Notes: generated by a model from the sequence alone, not told the origin. Positions 1 through 8,903 are shown, counted from the stretch's first letter. The stretch: DNA of 64,000 nt from GCA-020356105 sp964347475 (GCA_964347475.1 CAYFYY010000004.1:25702-89701); one strand, 5' to 3'. Program-made: numbers and translations.

Positions 1-103
1 TGCGCGCCTGGTCGAGTCGGCCGACCAGCTTGAAGCCATACCAGACCGCCACGACGATGCCAATCAGGACGGCGAGCTTTCCCAGGCTGGGTATTCCGAA
101 CAT
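1..103 (-). CDS. Small membrane protein (partial, runs off the window)
   Basis: Only the first 34 codons are present; the rest lies before base 1. The ATG is at 103 and the protein begins MFGIPSLGKLAVLIGIVV, continuing into one hydrophobic segment (about residues 9-24) and then a basic stretch containing GRLDQAR. This looks like a single-pass inner-membrane protein with a short N-terminus. It lies 54 bases downstream of the S49 peptidase gene on the same strand and is probably co-transcribed with it. I do not recognise a function. Confidence 0.6.
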   Translation of the reverse strand, partial: MFGIPSLGKLAVLIGIVVAVWYGFKLVGRLDQAR

Positions 104-157
104 CTATGAACTCCTAGCGGCCCGGCAGGCCGGCGGTCAAGTGCGGCGACGGCGGCG

Positions 158-1027
158 TCACAGGCCGAACCGGCTCCAGAACAGCCGTTCCTCGATCGCT
201 GCGAGGATGTCGTCGGCGACGGCGCCGGCCCGCGACACGCCGAGCCGCTTCTGCAACCAGTTGCGCGGCACCTTGACCGGGCGCAGCCGCACTTTCTCGC
301 CGAACTTCTCGCGCATCACGCCGCGCAGGTCGCCGATACCGTCCACCAGGCCGAGTTCCGCCGCCTTGCGGCCGGTCCACACGGTGCCGTCGAACAGCTC
401 CGACTCCGGCGCCGCCAGCCGGGCGCCGCGGCGTGCCCGCACCCACTCCTTGAACTGGTCGTGTACGTCCTCCTGGATCGCCTTCAGGCGCTTGACGTCC
501 TTGGGATCCTCGGGGCGGAACGGATCGAGCATCGCCTTGGATTTCCCGGCGGTGTGGACGCGCCGTTCGACGCCCGCCTTGGCGATCAGGTCGGTGAAGC
601 CGAAGCTGGCCGAGACCACGCCGATCGACCCGACCACCGAAGCCCCGTCGGCATAGATGTGATCGCCCGCACAAGCGAGCCAGTAGCCGCCCGATGCGGC
701 CACGTCCTCGCAGAACGCGTATACCGGCAGGTCGCGCTCCTCGGCCAGCGCGCGCACCCGGCCGGCGATCAGCGCCGACTGCACCGGCGATCCGCCGGGG
801 GAATTCACGGAGATCGCCACCGCCGCGAGCCGCTTCAGCTTGAAGGCACGCTCGATCGCCTCTGCCAGGTCATCGAGCGAGAGGCCGCGCCGCCCGAGTC
901 CAACTTGGCCGATGACGCCGGCAAACCGCAGCACCCCGACGACCGGCGCGCCCGAGGCCCTGCGGGCAAGCCAGCCGCCGATCAGCGGGACGCGCTCGAG
1001 CCAGCTTTCCTTGGGCGGGTGTTTCAT
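158..1027 (-). CDS. S49 family serine peptidase (SppA-like, short form)
   Basis: A 289-residue membrane-associated or periplasmic peptidase of the SppA/SohB type, which degrades signal peptides or membrane protein fragments. The nucleophile is S112 in AASGGYW. The general base is probably K164 in AGKSKAML. The 52-residue gap between them equals the Ser-Lys spacing of Bacillus SppA. A second conserved block, GRKAAELGLVDGIGD, follows. I chose the ATG at 1027 (MKHPPKESW) because the 12 codons upstream look non-coding; no clear Shine-Dalgarno was seen. The length matches the single-domain family, not the double-length E. coli SppA. It lies between the methyltransferase gene upstream and a small membrane protein gene downstream, on the same strand. 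Confidence 0.85.
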   Translation of the reverse strand: MKHPPKESWLERVPLIGGWLARRASGAPVVGVLRFAGVIGQVGLGRRGLSLDDLAEAIERAFKLKRLAAVAISVNSPGGSPVQSALIAGRVRALAEERDLPVYAFCEDVAASGGYWLACAGDHIYADGASVVGSIGVVSASFGFTDLIAKAGVERRVHTAGKSKAMLDPFRPEDPKDVKRLKAIQEDVHDQFKEWVRARRGARLAAPESELFDGTVWTGRKAAELGLVDGIGDLRGVMREKFGEKVRLRPVKVPRNWLQKRLGVSRAGAVADDILAAIEERLFWSRFGL

Positions 1028-1092
1028 GGCGGCTAACATAGGGAGGGGGGCGAATCCCCACAAGACGGAAAGCGCAGCGCCCGCGTCCGGCT

Positions 1093-2040
1093 TCAGAGTG
1101 CAAGCGCCGCGCCGTCACGCAGAACGGCGAGCGCTTCCGCCGTGTAACCGCCCTCCTCCTCGTGAAGCACGAGGCCCGCCGCGACGCGCATCGGGGTCCG
1201 CACGCCGGGCCGCGCGCGCACCAGCACGCGCTTGGCCTCACGGCCGGCCTTGGGCCACAGCGGAAACACCACGACTCCGCCGGCTCGTTCGTGCAGCAGC
1301 GCCAGCAGCTCGTCGAGTCGGTCGGCGCGGTGGATGAGGGTTATGCCGCCTTTCGGCCGAGCCATTCGCAGCGCGAAGTCGACCCAGTCGGCGAGCCTGG
1401 CCTCGCCCTCGACGTGCGCCATCGCCTTCGCTTTGCCGGGCGGTGGATCGGCCCGGTCCGCCGGAAGGTGGGGCGGATTGGCGATCACATGGTCCCAGGC
1501 GCCGGAGGCAAGGTCCGGGGTTGGCCGGAGGATATCGCCGGTGACGATCGACACGCGGTCACCCATGTCATTTAACGCAACGTTGTCGCGGGCCAGGCTG
1601 GCCAGTTCCGCCTGCATTTCCAAACCGGCCACCCTCGCGCCCGGAACCCGTCGCGCGAAACAGAGCGCAGCCGCGCCCACACCGGTGCCGGCATCGAGCA
1701 GCGAGCCGGTTGCAGCGGCCGGCACCGCGGCTGCCAGCAGCACTGGATCGATGGCGACGCGATAGCCCTGCGCCGGCTGGCGTAACCGGACCTTTCCGCC
1801 GAGCAGCGCGTCGTAGGCGTCGCCCTCCGCGCCGTCCCACTCGCCGGCTTCGGTCAGCAGCCGGCGGGCCGCCTCGTAATCCTCATCGGCGACCATCAGG
1901 CGTCGCGGGATGGCCGAGATCGAGCCTTCCGCGAAACTCATGTGAGTGTCCAGCACCACGGCCTCGATGTTTTCGCCCGCCAGCAGCGCCGCAAGCCACG
2001 AAATCCGCACATGGTTGCCGGTTCGCAACAATTCCCTCAT
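1093..2040 (-). CDS. DUF2007 domain fused to tRNA1(Val)-type adenine-N6 methyltransferase
   Basis: A 315-residue protein with two parts. Residues 1 to about 65 (MRELLRTGNHVRISWLAALL to DYEAARRLL) match the small DUF2007 family of putative signalling proteins. Residues from about 85 match the TrmN6/YfiC group of SAM-dependent methyltransferases: GYRVAIDPVLLAAAVP, SAM loop DAGTGVGAAAL, and catalytic-type motif IANPPH. That group methylates A37 of tRNA1(Val). I chose the ATG at 2040; an in-frame GTG at 2070 is the alternative. DUF2007 proteins are usually encoded by their own short gene, so this is a fusion. It is divergent from the polyprenyl synthase gene and upstream of the S49 peptidase gene. 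Confidence 0.8.
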   Translation of the reverse strand: MRELLRTGNHVRISWLAALLAGENIEAVVLDTHMSFAEGSISAIPRRLMVADEDYEAARRLLTEAGEWDGAEGDAYDALLGGKVRLRQPAQGYRVAIDPVLLAAAVPAAATGSLLDAGTGVGAAALCFARRVPGARVAGLEMQAELASLARDNVALNDMGDRVSIVTGDILRPTPDLASGAWDHVIANPPHLPADRADPPPGKAKAMAHVEGEARLADWVDFALRMARPKGGITLIHRADRLDELLALLHERAGGVVVFPLWPKAGREAKRVLVRARPGVRTPMRVAAGLVLHEEEGGYTAEALAVLRDGAALAL

Positions 2041-2140
2041 TTTCGCCACACGGTGCGCTTTTTGGTCCACTTGACCATGGGTTGGGTTAAACTATGCTCG
2101 CTGCTATTCTGCAAGCCCTGCTGGGGAAAGGGGAATCATT

Positions 2141-3184
2141 TTGGCTGTCGTCAGCGCCGAGACGAAAGGTCGCGCGGACGTGTCCGCGCAGTCCGCGACG
2201 GACACCAAGCCGTCGCTGGACGCATTGCACGGTCTCGTCGCGAATGACTTGGCGGCCGTCAACCAGCTGATCATCGACAATATGCAGAGCCCGGTGGCGC
2301 TGATCCCGCAACTCGCCGGCCACATCGTCGCAGCCGGGGGAAAGCGGCTGCGCCCGATGGTGACACTGGCAGCGGCCAGGCTTTGCGGCTACGAGGGCCA
2401 GCGGCAGCAGGCGCTCGCCGCCTGTGTCGAGTTCATTCATACCGCAACCTTGCTGCACGACGACGTGGTCGACGAGTCGCTGCTGCGGCGCGGCCGGGAC
2501 TCGGCGAATGCGGTCTGGGGTAACCAGGCGTCGGTCCTGGTTGGTGACTTCCTGTTTTCGCGGGCCTTCCAGCTGATGGTCGCGGATGGCTCGCTGGAGG
2601 TGCTGCGGATCCTCTCCAACGCCTCCGCGGTGATCGCCGAGGGCGAGGTGCTGCAACTGGTCACCACCAACGACACGGCGACGGACGAGGACGCCTATCT
2701 CGAGGTGATCCGCTGCAAGACCGCGACCCTGTTCGCCGCGGCGGCGGAGATCGGCGCCGTCGTCGCGGACAGGCCGGCCTCCGAGCAGCGGGCCCTCGCC
2801 GAATTTGGGATGAACCTCGGCATCGCTTTCCAGCTGATCGACGATGTCCTGGATTACTCGGCGCTCCAGGCGAAGCTGGGCAAGACGGTGGGCGACGACT
2901 TCCGTGAAGGCAAGATGAGCCTGCCCGTGGTGTTGGCCTTCGACCGCGGCGACGCCGAGGAGCGCCGCTTCTGGACCCGTACCCTGGAGCGCATGGAACA
3001 GGACGAACGGGATCTCGGCCATGCCATCGCATTGCTGCACCGTCATGGCGCTCTGGACGAGACCGCGGCCCGGGCCCGCCACTATGCGGAAAAGGCCAAA
3101 CGGTCGCTTGTGCTCTTTCCGGCGAGCCCGGTTCGCGAGGCGATGATGCAGGCTGTCGACTTCGCGGTTGACAGGGCCTACTGA
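2141..3184 (+). CDS. ispB: Polyprenyl diphosphate synthase (octaprenyl/decaprenyl type)
   Basis: A 347-residue trans-prenyltransferase that extends farnesyl diphosphate with isopentenyl units to make the ubiquinone side chain. The two aspartate-rich motifs are D107-D108-x-x-D111 (LLHDDVVDE) and D234-D235-x-x-D238 (LIDDVLDYS). The substrate-binding GGKRLRP block precedes the first. The start is TTG at 2141, preceded by the purine-rich GGGGAAAGGGGAA, so the rare start codon is well supported. Residues 1-25 are variable and polar. Product chain length cannot be read reliably; decaprenyl (Q10) is usual in this class. It is transcribed away from the DUF2007-methyltransferase gene. Confidence 0.92.
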   Translation: MAVVSAETKGRADVSAQSATDTKPSLDALHGLVANDLAAVNQLIIDNMQSPVALIPQLAGHIVAAGGKRLRPMVTLAAARLCGYEGQRQQALAACVEFIHTATLLHDDVVDESLLRRGRDSANAVWGNQASVLVGDFLFSRAFQLMVADGSLEVLRILSNASAVIAEGEVLQLVTTNDTATDEDAYLEVIRCKTATLFAAAAEIGAVVADRPASEQRALAEFGMNLGIAFQLIDDVLDYSALQAKLGKTVGDDFREGKMSLPVVLAFDRGDAEERRFWTRTLERMEQDERDLGHAIALLHRHGALDETAARARHYAEKAKRSLVLFPASPVREAMMQAVDFAVDRAY

Positions 3185-3205
3185 CAGCGCGGTCGATCCC
3201 GGAGA

Positions 3206-3769
3206 TCAGAAGGACGAGTCCGGCTGATTGAGAAACTCCGCCTCATCAGGCGTCGTCGTGCGTCCGAGGACGTCGTTTCGGTGCGGGAACCGCCCGAAGC
3301 GGTCGATGATCCGCTTGTGGGCCTCCGCCCATTTCACCAGCTCGGTGTCGCCGGTGGCCGCATAGAGCGCGACCGACAGGGCCTGGTCGGCGGGATCCTC
3401 GCTATGCTGCAGCGGCATATAGAGAAACTGCCGTTCCCGCACCGAAAGCCCCACGTCGAACTTCCTGTCCAGCGCGTAGCGCAGGACCGTGCGTGCGGCC
3501 GCATCGGTGGCGAACGCGCGGGCGTCGCCGCGAAACATGTTGCGCGGAAACTGATCGAGCACGATGACCAGCGCAACGCAGCCGGCCGGCGTCTGGCGCC
3601 ACCCGTCGAGCGCGCCCGCGGCGGCCCGCCGGTACAATCCGGCAAAACGCGTGCGTACCGTCGCGTCGAACGCGGCGTCCCTCTTGAACCACCGTTCCAG
3701 CAACGTCTCTGTGAACCAGAAGTCGAGCACCGCGCGCGCCTCGGCCGGAACCTCTGTGCTCAACGCCAT
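3206..3769 (-). CDS. DUF924 family protein
   Basis: A 187-residue soluble alpha-helical protein of the DUF924 family, whose role is unknown; the fold resembles TPR-like helical repeats. Family signatures are the opening AVLDFWFTE, LVIVLDQFPRNMFRG, ERQFLYMPLQHSED and the C-terminal GRFPHRNDVLGR. The ATG at 3769 was chosen because GGGCCGAGGG sits just upstream and because the longer reading frame runs through the tRNA-Pro gene. It is convergent with ispB (21-base gap), and the tRNA gene starts 53 bases upstream of its start codon. Confidence 0.85.
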   Translation of the reverse strand: MALSTEVPAEARAVLDFWFTETLLERWFKRDAAFDATVRTRFAGLYRRAAAGALDGWRQTPAGCVALVIVLDQFPRNMFRGDARAFATDAAARTVLRYALDRKFDVGLSVRERQFLYMPLQHSEDPADQALSVALYAATGDTELVKWAEAHKRIIDRFGRFPHRNDVLGRTTTPDEAEFLNQPDSSF

Positions 3770-3822
3770 CCCTCGGCCCTTGCTCTCGCCCGTTCCAGAG
3801 GTTATATAGCGGGCCTTCCCGC

Positions 3823-3899
3823 CGGAGTGTAGCTCAGCCTGGTAGAGCACCGTCTTCGGGAGGCGGGGGCCGGTGGTTCGAATCCACTCACTCCGACCA
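3823..3899 (+). tRNA. tRNA-Pro (CGG)
   Basis: A 77-base gene with an encoded CCA end. The acceptor stem CGGAGTG pairs with CACTCCG, the D-arm is GCTCAGCCTGGTAGAGC, the anticodon stem CCGTC/GGCGG encloses the loop TTCGGGA, and the T-loop is GGTTCGAATCC. The anticodon CGG is at 3857-3859 and decodes CCG proline codons. A strong hairpin terminator follows four bases later. No integrase or duplicated 3' end was seen nearby. Confidence 0.96.
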
Positions 3900-3903
3900 A
3901 AAG

Positions 3904-3929
3904 AACCCCCCGGGAAACCGGGGGGTTTT
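3904..3929 (+). terminator. Rho-independent terminator of tRNA-Pro
   Basis: A perfect 10-bp stem, AACCCCCCGG and CCGGGGGGTT, closes a GAAA tetraloop and runs into four T residues. It starts four bases after the CCA end of the tRNA. Confidence 0.9.
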
Positions 3930-4398
3930 CGCGTTGCACCAGGGCGATGGGTTCCCGTGCCGCGCCCGAAGGATCTGCATGTGGTCCACAGTGTCGCAGC
4001 AAGCGACGCATCGATGGCATCGCAGTTTCGAACGCCACTCCCTTGGTATTGTCGCGACCAAGTTTGGGGGCGCCGTGGGCCGACCCGGCTGATACGCAAT
4101 GCCGGCATGTTCGGTGGCCGGCCGCGAACGGCCTGTCGCCTGGCCCGTCGTCGGTCCCGCCGCATCGGAAGTCGCCCAGCTTCGGGTTGTGGAGCGCGCG
4201 TAATTCGCTGCGGCAAAACATACTCTCTTTACGCTTCCTTTACCCAACAGTGGAATGGTTGACGAGTGCCCCATGACTTCGTTCGCGCATTCGTAGAGTA
4301 GGATTACGCCACGGCCTGCGCATCGGGGACATCCATACTCTCGTATTTGTGCACCGATACGGGCCAGCTGCATCATCCAAGTCAGGCACGGCCGATCC
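3930..4398. other. Intergenic, no gene recognised
   Basis: I see no convincing gene here. The reverse frame across this stretch and the tRNA is the well-known false protein produced by translating tRNA-Pro (VGVSGFEPPAPASRRR). The promoter of the receiver gene at 4399 should lie in the last 150 bases, which are more AT-rich, but no clear -35/-10 pair stands out. Confidence 0.5.
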
Positions 4399-4791
4399 AT
4401 GAGCGACAAGACTTCTTCGATCCTGATCATAGATGACGACGAACTGCTGATCACGCTGCTGGAGCACAAGCTCGGTCAGCGTGGGCTGTCGGTGACGAGC
4501 GCCAACGACGGACAGGACGGCCTCTTGGCGGCCATCGAAGAACAGCCCGATCTGGTGGTACTCGACGTCATGATGCCGACCATGGACGGCTTCGAAGTGC
4601 TGCGCCGCATGAAGGAACACGAGCGCACCCAGGATATTCCGGTCATCATGCTGAGCGCCAAGCGTCTCGAGGACGACGTGGTGAACGGACTGAACCTCGG
4701 CGCCGCCGACTATCTCGTCAAGCCGTTCATGCCCGAGGAACTGCTGGTCAAGATCCAGAGGCTGCTGAGAGAAAAATGGATGCCCGCCTGA
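4399..4791 (+). CDS. Single-domain response regulator (CheY-like receiver)
   Basis: A 130-residue receiver with no output domain. The acidic pocket is D12-D13-D14, the phospho-acceptor is D56 (LVVLDVMMP), the switch residue is S86 (IMLSAK) and the invariant lysine is K108 (YLVKPF). It should take a phosphoryl group from a kinase or HPt domain and act by protein contact. Its last 16 bases overlap the start of the YaiO-type barrel gene, so the two are translationally coupled. It opens the five-gene locus that ends with a hybrid kinase carrying an HPt domain, which is the likely phosphodonor. That pairing is inferred from location. Confidence 0.9.
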   Translation: MSDKTSSILIIDDDELLITLLEHKLGQRGLSVTSANDGQDGLLAAIEEQPDLVVLDVMMPTMDGFEVLRRMKEHERTQDIPVIMLSAKRLEDDVVNGLNLGAADYLVKPFMPEELLVKIQRLLREKWMPA

Positions 4792-6083
4792 CGCCCTGCG
4801 GCGGACGGCGTGGTTCGCTGCTCTGCGGGATTCTCTCGTTCGTCCTGTGGGCCGCACTCGCGGCGCCCGCCTCGGGCAGCGAATTCCAACGCGCGTACGA
4901 AGAGGCGGTCCAGGCCCAGCAGCGGGGCGATCTCGCAACAGCCGCGGTGAAGTTCGAAACGGCAAGCAGGATCGCCCCCGCAAGTGTCGACGTCCTGGTG
5001 CGGCTGGCCCTGGTCCGCGGGCAGCTGCGCGAATTCGACCGTGCGCTGTCGACCATTGACCGGGGTCTTCGCATCGCACCACGGAACACCGATCTGCGGC
5101 TGGCCCGTGCCAGAATCTTGGGCTGGGCCGGCCGGAATGGAGAGGCAATGCAGACGGTGGAAGCGGTCATCACTGAGCAGCCGCAGAACGCGGAGGCACG
5201 CGCGATCAAAGGGCGCATCGCGTTCTACGAGGGCCGGCTCGATGCGGCCGATGCCAGTTTCGCGATAGCGCTCAAGCTCGAGCCGGGCAATGCCGAAGCC
5301 GCAGCCGGACGGGCCGAAGTTGCCCGCGCCCGGCAGGGAGCTACGCGCGCGCATCCAGCCGGGGCGGCGACCGGCACCCCGCGGTGGCGCATCGATGTCG
5401 GTTATCTGCACAGCCGGTTCTCCCGCGTGAACCTGGAAAACTGGCGCGAAGGGTTCATTCGTGTCGAGCATCGCTGGCCCAGCCGAACGGCGCTCAGCCT
5501 GCGCGTCGATACCAGCAATCGTTTCGGTTCGACGGAGACCGCCGTCGGTGCTGGCATCACGCAGCACTTCGGTGACGCCTTTACCGCCTATGCCGAGGGC
5601 TCGGTATCACCAGCGGCCGACTTCCTGCCGCGATGGACGGCTTTGGCGGGGGGGCGGCTGCGGGTTGCCGAAGGCGGCGGGCCGGTCGGGCCACTGCTGC
5701 TGGGCGCAGACCTCCGTCACAAAAGCTATGCGACAGGGGACATAGAGAATTTGGATCCGGGACTCGAGCTGTACGGATTCGATGGCAGGGTCTGGCTGAC
5801 GGGCAGATGGATCAACGCGTTCGACCGTGAGGCCGATGCGCGCCTCGCCGGCTGGTTCGCCCGTCTCGACTGGCAGCTGGCTGCGCCATTCCGGGTGTTC
5901 GCAGGATTCAGCGACGCGCCGGAAACAGAGGCGGGCATCACGGTCGACACGCAGAGCACGTTCGGCGGCCTGGCATTCGACGTCACTCAAAGCGTCCGCC
6001 TGAATGCCAGCGCTGCACGCGAAGATCGTGAAAATTCATACATTCGCAATGTCTTTGGTGTGTCATTGACGCTGCATTTCTGA
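4776..6083 (+). CDS. TPR / YaiO-family outer-membrane beta-barrel protein
   Basis: A 435-residue exported protein. Residues 1-35 are a signal peptide (hydrophobic LLCGILSFVLWAALAAPASG). About residues 36-185 are tetratricopeptide-like helical repeats (AAVKFETASRIAPASVDVLV, RALSTIDRGLRIAPRNTDL, DASFAIALKLEPGNAEA). About residues 205-435 alternate short amphipathic strands typical of a YaiO-type barrel, ending in the aromatic VSLTLHF that marks outer-membrane barrels. The layout resembles PgaA-type export porins, where TPRs in the periplasm guide a polysaccharide to the pore. The gene overlaps the receiver gene by 16 bases and precedes the HEAT and glycosyltransferase genes, so export of the glycosyltransferase product is the natural guess. 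Confidence 0.8.
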   Translation: MDARLTPCGGRRGSLLCGILSFVLWAALAAPASGSEFQRAYEEAVQAQQRGDLATAAVKFETASRIAPASVDVLVRLALVRGQLREFDRALSTIDRGLRIAPRNTDLRLARARILGWAGRNGEAMQTVEAVITEQPQNAEARAIKGRIAFYEGRLDAADASFAIALKLEPGNAEAAAGRAEVARARQGATRAHPAGAATGTPRWRIDVGYLHSRFSRVNLENWREGFIRVEHRWPSRTALSLRVDTSNRFGSTETAVGAGITQHFGDAFTAYAEGSVSPAADFLPRWTALAGGRLRVAEGGGPVGPLLLGADLRHKSYATGDIENLDPGLELYGFDGRVWLTGRWINAFDREADARLAGWFARLDWQLAAPFRVFAGFSDAPETEAGITVDTQSTFGGLAFDVTQSVRLNASAAREDRENSYIRNVFGVSLTLHF

Positions 6084-6123
6084 CGGCAATGTGGCGACTG
6101 CGATTTGTCGAAAGGGTCCGGCA

Positions 6124-7245
6124 ATGACACTCCTGGCAACAATCTGGTGGGTCTCCGCCGTGCTGATGGCGGTCCCGCTGGTTATGCTGGGGATATTGGT
6201 TCTTCGACGCCTGTATCAGGAACGCGCCGGTCGACGATTGGCGGAGCGCAAGAAGGCGTTGACGCTCTTGGCGATGATCTATCTGGAAGCGCCTGTCGAC
6301 GACACACGAATCCGGGAAATCTGCGGTGACTTCAATCTGACTTTGCTGCACAAGATTGCGAGCGCGCTGGTTCAGGGAAGGCCTAGTAAAGCCCAGCTGC
6401 GCATCGACCTCCGCCTGCTCCGCGACATCATTCAGGACCTTCTGGGGTCGGTTCGCGGGGAAACCCGGGAACGGCTCGTCAATTTGCTGCGCACCACGTT
6501 GGCGCGACAGTTCTGCCTGGCCGATCTGCGCAATCGCCGCGTCAACACGCGGATCAGCGCGATCGAGACGCTATCGCTTATCCCCGATCCGGAAGTCATC
6601 GACGCACTCCGCGACATGCTGGATGATCCGGAACCCGATGTTCGCCTCGCCGCGGCACGCAGCCTGGTCACTCTCGGGCCGAATCTGACACTGGATGACC
6701 TCGTCGGAAAGCTGGATATCGGCGGCACGATCCGCTCGCGGTCGCTTCGCGACATCTTCCGCATTTTCGCGTCCTACAACGCCGCGGACCTGATGCTCCT
6801 GCTGGACCGCAATCCGCCGGACCTGACCGCCGCACTCGCCATCTATGGCCTCGGGACGGCGCAGGATTACGATGCCGTCTCAGTGATCGCCAGCTGCGCC
6901 AGCTGGCCATCGATCGATGTTCGCGCCGAAGCCATGCGCGCCCTCGCCGCAATTGGCCATCCTGGCGCGGAGCCGGCGGTCCTGCAGGGGTTGCACGACG
7001 ACGCCTGGGAGGTGCGCACCGAGGCCGCGATCTGCGCCGGACGCATTCCGCTGCCCAATGCCGTACCGCTTCTGCGCGAGCGGCTCGAGGATATCGAATG
7101 GTGGCCCCGCTTCCGCGCCGCCGAGGCCTTGCGCTCGATTGGAGATGCGGGCCGGCGGGCGCTGGAGGCCGCCCGGCTGGGGAGCGGACGATCCGCCAGC
7201 ATTGCCGACATGATCCTGGCCGAGGAGAGGGCCGCGGCGGCATGA
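6124..7245 (+). CDS. HEAT-repeat protein with N-terminal membrane anchor
   Basis: A 373-residue protein. One transmembrane helix (about residues 5-27, TIWWVSAVLMAVPLVMLGIL) is followed by a basic cytoplasmic segment and a long helical domain. HEAT/PBS-lyase-like repeats are clear from about residue 140: VIDALRDMLDDPEPDVRLAA, DVRAEAMRALAAIGHPGAEP, AVLQGLHDDAWEVRTEAA, RFRAAEALRSIGDAG. The ATG at 6124 is preferred to an upstream in-frame codon because AAAGGGTCC precedes it. The stop overlaps the glycosyltransferase start in an ATGA, implying tight coupling. HEAT scaffolds bind proteins; here the probable partner is the glycosyltransferase. I know of no experimentally defined homologue. Confidence 0.75.
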   Translation: MTLLATIWWVSAVLMAVPLVMLGILVLRRLYQERAGRRLAERKKALTLLAMIYLEAPVDDTRIREICGDFNLTLLHKIASALVQGRPSKAQLRIDLRLLRDIIQDLLGSVRGETRERLVNLLRTTLARQFCLADLRNRRVNTRISAIETLSLIPDPEVIDALRDMLDDPEPDVRLAAARSLVTLGPNLTLDDLVGKLDIGGTIRSRSLRDIFRIFASYNAADLMLLLDRNPPDLTAALAIYGLGTAQDYDAVSVIASCASWPSIDVRAEAMRALAAIGHPGAEPAVLQGLHDDAWEVRTEAAICAGRIPLPNAVPLLRERLEDIEWWPRFRAAEALRSIGDAGRRALEAARLGSGRSASIADMILAEERAAAA

Positions 7246-8696
7246 ATGTCGACGATCTCCTCGCCAACGATGCGCTGTCGTCGTATCTCGCGGCGACGGC
7301 ATGGTGGGCCAGTGTCATCATCCTTTGCACGATGTTGCTGCAGAATCTGCTCTACATGCTGCAGCTGTTGCTTGCATTCAAGGTCTTGCGGCGTTGGCGC
7401 TTCGTTCCCAATGCCGTTCGCGCGTGGCGCCAGCTGAGCGACACGTCGTTGCCGATTTCCCTGCTGGTCCCCGCCTACAACGAGGAAGCCACGGTCGTGG
7501 CCAACGTGCGATCGATGTTGGCACTGCATTATCCGCGGTTCGAAATCATTGTGATCAACGACGGCTCCAACGATGCCACACTGCAGACATTGATCGACAA
7601 TTACGATTTGCGGCCCATCATCCGGGTTTACGAGGAAGAAGTGCCGCACCGCCCCATCAAGGGGCTCTACGGCTCATCGAGTTACCCCAACCTCATCGTT
7701 GTGGACAAGGAGAACGGTGGCAAGGCCGACGCCCTCAACGCCGGCATCAACCTTTGCCGGCTGCCGATGTTCTGTGTCGTTGATGCCGACTCGATCCTGG
7801 AGGCGGATTCGCTGCTGCGAGCGGTGCAGCCGTTCTCCGAGGATCCGGACCGCGTTATCGCGGTAGGGGGAACAATTCGACTTGCCAATGGCAGCGGCGT
7901 GCACGGCGGCCGCGTGGTTTCGGTGGGGCTCCCCACCAAGCTGCTGCCGTTGTTCCAGATCGTCGAATACCTCCGTGCGTTTCTCATGGCACGCTTGGCG
8001 TGGAGCGAATTCAATGCACTGATGCTGATTTCCGGCGCATTCGGAATCTTCAAGCGCAGTGCGGTAGTGGCCGCGGGCGGTTATTCGCACGGCACCGTTG
8101 GCGAGGATATGGAGATCATCGTCAAGCTGCACCGCTACATGCGCGAAAAGGGCGAGGACTACGTCATTCGCTTCGTACCCGATCCAGTGTGCTGGACGGA
8201 GGCGCCGGAGACCTTGCGCGTCCTGGGCCTCCAGCGCAAACGTTGGCAGCGCGGGGCGCTCGAAACGTTCTTCAAGCACATCCGCATGCTTTTCAATCCC
8301 CGCTACGGCGTAGTCGGCATGGTAGGATTCCCGTACATCCTCTTGCTCGATGTGATCGGGCCTCCGGTCGAATTGCTCGGATATTTCCTGATTCCGGTGT
8401 TGTGGTATTTCGGCTTCCTCAGTCCGGAATTCTTCGCCGCGTTTCTGGCAATGACCTTCGCATGGGGTGTGACCATCAGCGTCGGCACGCTGGTGCTGGA
8501 AGAAATGGAGCTGAAACGTTTCCCGAAGACGCGACATCTGGTGTTGCTCGGATTCATCGCCGTTCTGGAAAATTTCGGATACCGCCAGATAAACAATTTT
8601 TTCCGGGTCGCCGGGTACTGGCAGTACCTGTGCGGCAACAAGGAATGGGGCCGGATGACCCGTGCCGGCTTCCAGCAGGCGCACACGAAGGAATGA
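7242..8696 (+). CDS. Processive family 2 glycosyltransferase (PgaC/NfrB-like), membrane
   Basis: A 484-residue inner-membrane synthase. One N-terminal helix (about residues 17-45), a cytoplasmic GT2 catalytic domain (about 60-340) and C-terminal helices (about 350-460) are visible. Catalytic landmarks are PAYNEE, VINDGSNDAT near 105, D181-A-D183, G287-E-D289 (acceptor-side acid) and the processivity motif Q331-R-K-R-W335. This set is typical of enzymes such as PgaC, hyaluronan and cellulose synthases that polymerise and extrude beta-linked sugars from UDP-sugars. No deacetylase (PgaB) gene lies nearby, so the polymer need not be PNAG. The start at 7242 overlaps the HEAT gene by four bases. 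Confidence 0.85.
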   Translation: MNVDDLLANDALSSYLAATAWWASVIILCTMLLQNLLYMLQLLLAFKVLRRWRFVPNAVRAWRQLSDTSLPISLLVPAYNEEATVVANVRSMLALHYPRFEIIVINDGSNDATLQTLIDNYDLRPIIRVYEEEVPHRPIKGLYGSSSYPNLIVVDKENGGKADALNAGINLCRLPMFCVVDADSILEADSLLRAVQPFSEDPDRVIAVGGTIRLANGSGVHGGRVVSVGLPTKLLPLFQIVEYLRAFLMARLAWSEFNALMLISGAFGIFKRSAVVAAGGYSHGTVGEDMEIIVKLHRYMREKGEDYVIRFVPDPVCWTEAPETLRVLGLQRKRWQRGALETFFKHIRMLFNPRYGVVGMVGFPYILLLDVIGPPVELLGYFLIPVLWYFGFLSPEFFAAFLAMTFAWGVTISVGTLVLEEMELKRFPKTRHLVLLGFIAVLENFGYRQINNFFRVAGYWQYLCGNKEWGRMTRAGFQQAHTKE

Positions 8697-8903
8697 TGTG
8701 ATGCCGCGCTACGTGCACTGTTGGCCAGATCCGGCTCGCAAGGCCGCGGGGTCGGCTCGGTGGCCGCGCGGGAAGGTCGGGCGCTCGCTTCGCGACGTTG
8801 TCGATCGGACGCATCGGCCGGGCTCCGACCTGCCGATGCTGAGCATGAAAGCTGGCGCGTTGTGCCGCCTGGGACAGCTACGTGCGAAGGAGTGACGGCG
8901 GCC
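8697..8903 (+). other. Spacer with a doubtful 64-codon ORF
   Basis: The 207 bases between the glycosyltransferase and hybrid-kinase genes contain an open frame, ATG at 8701 to TGA at 8895, that would encode an arginine- and proline-rich 64-residue peptide with no recognisable feature. Its stop codon overlaps the AAGGAG that serves the kinase. It could be a leader peptide or simply chance in GC-rich DNA. Confidence 0.25.

Noticed and set aside
3802..4221. A minus-strand open frame ending in VGVSGFEPPAPASRRR and similar
   Set aside because: It is the translation of the tRNA-Pro gene in reverse, a familiar false protein in databases.
3823..4398. tRNA-Pro as an integration site for a genomic island
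   Set aside because: No integrase, no repeated tRNA 3' end and no change of gene style was seen downstream.
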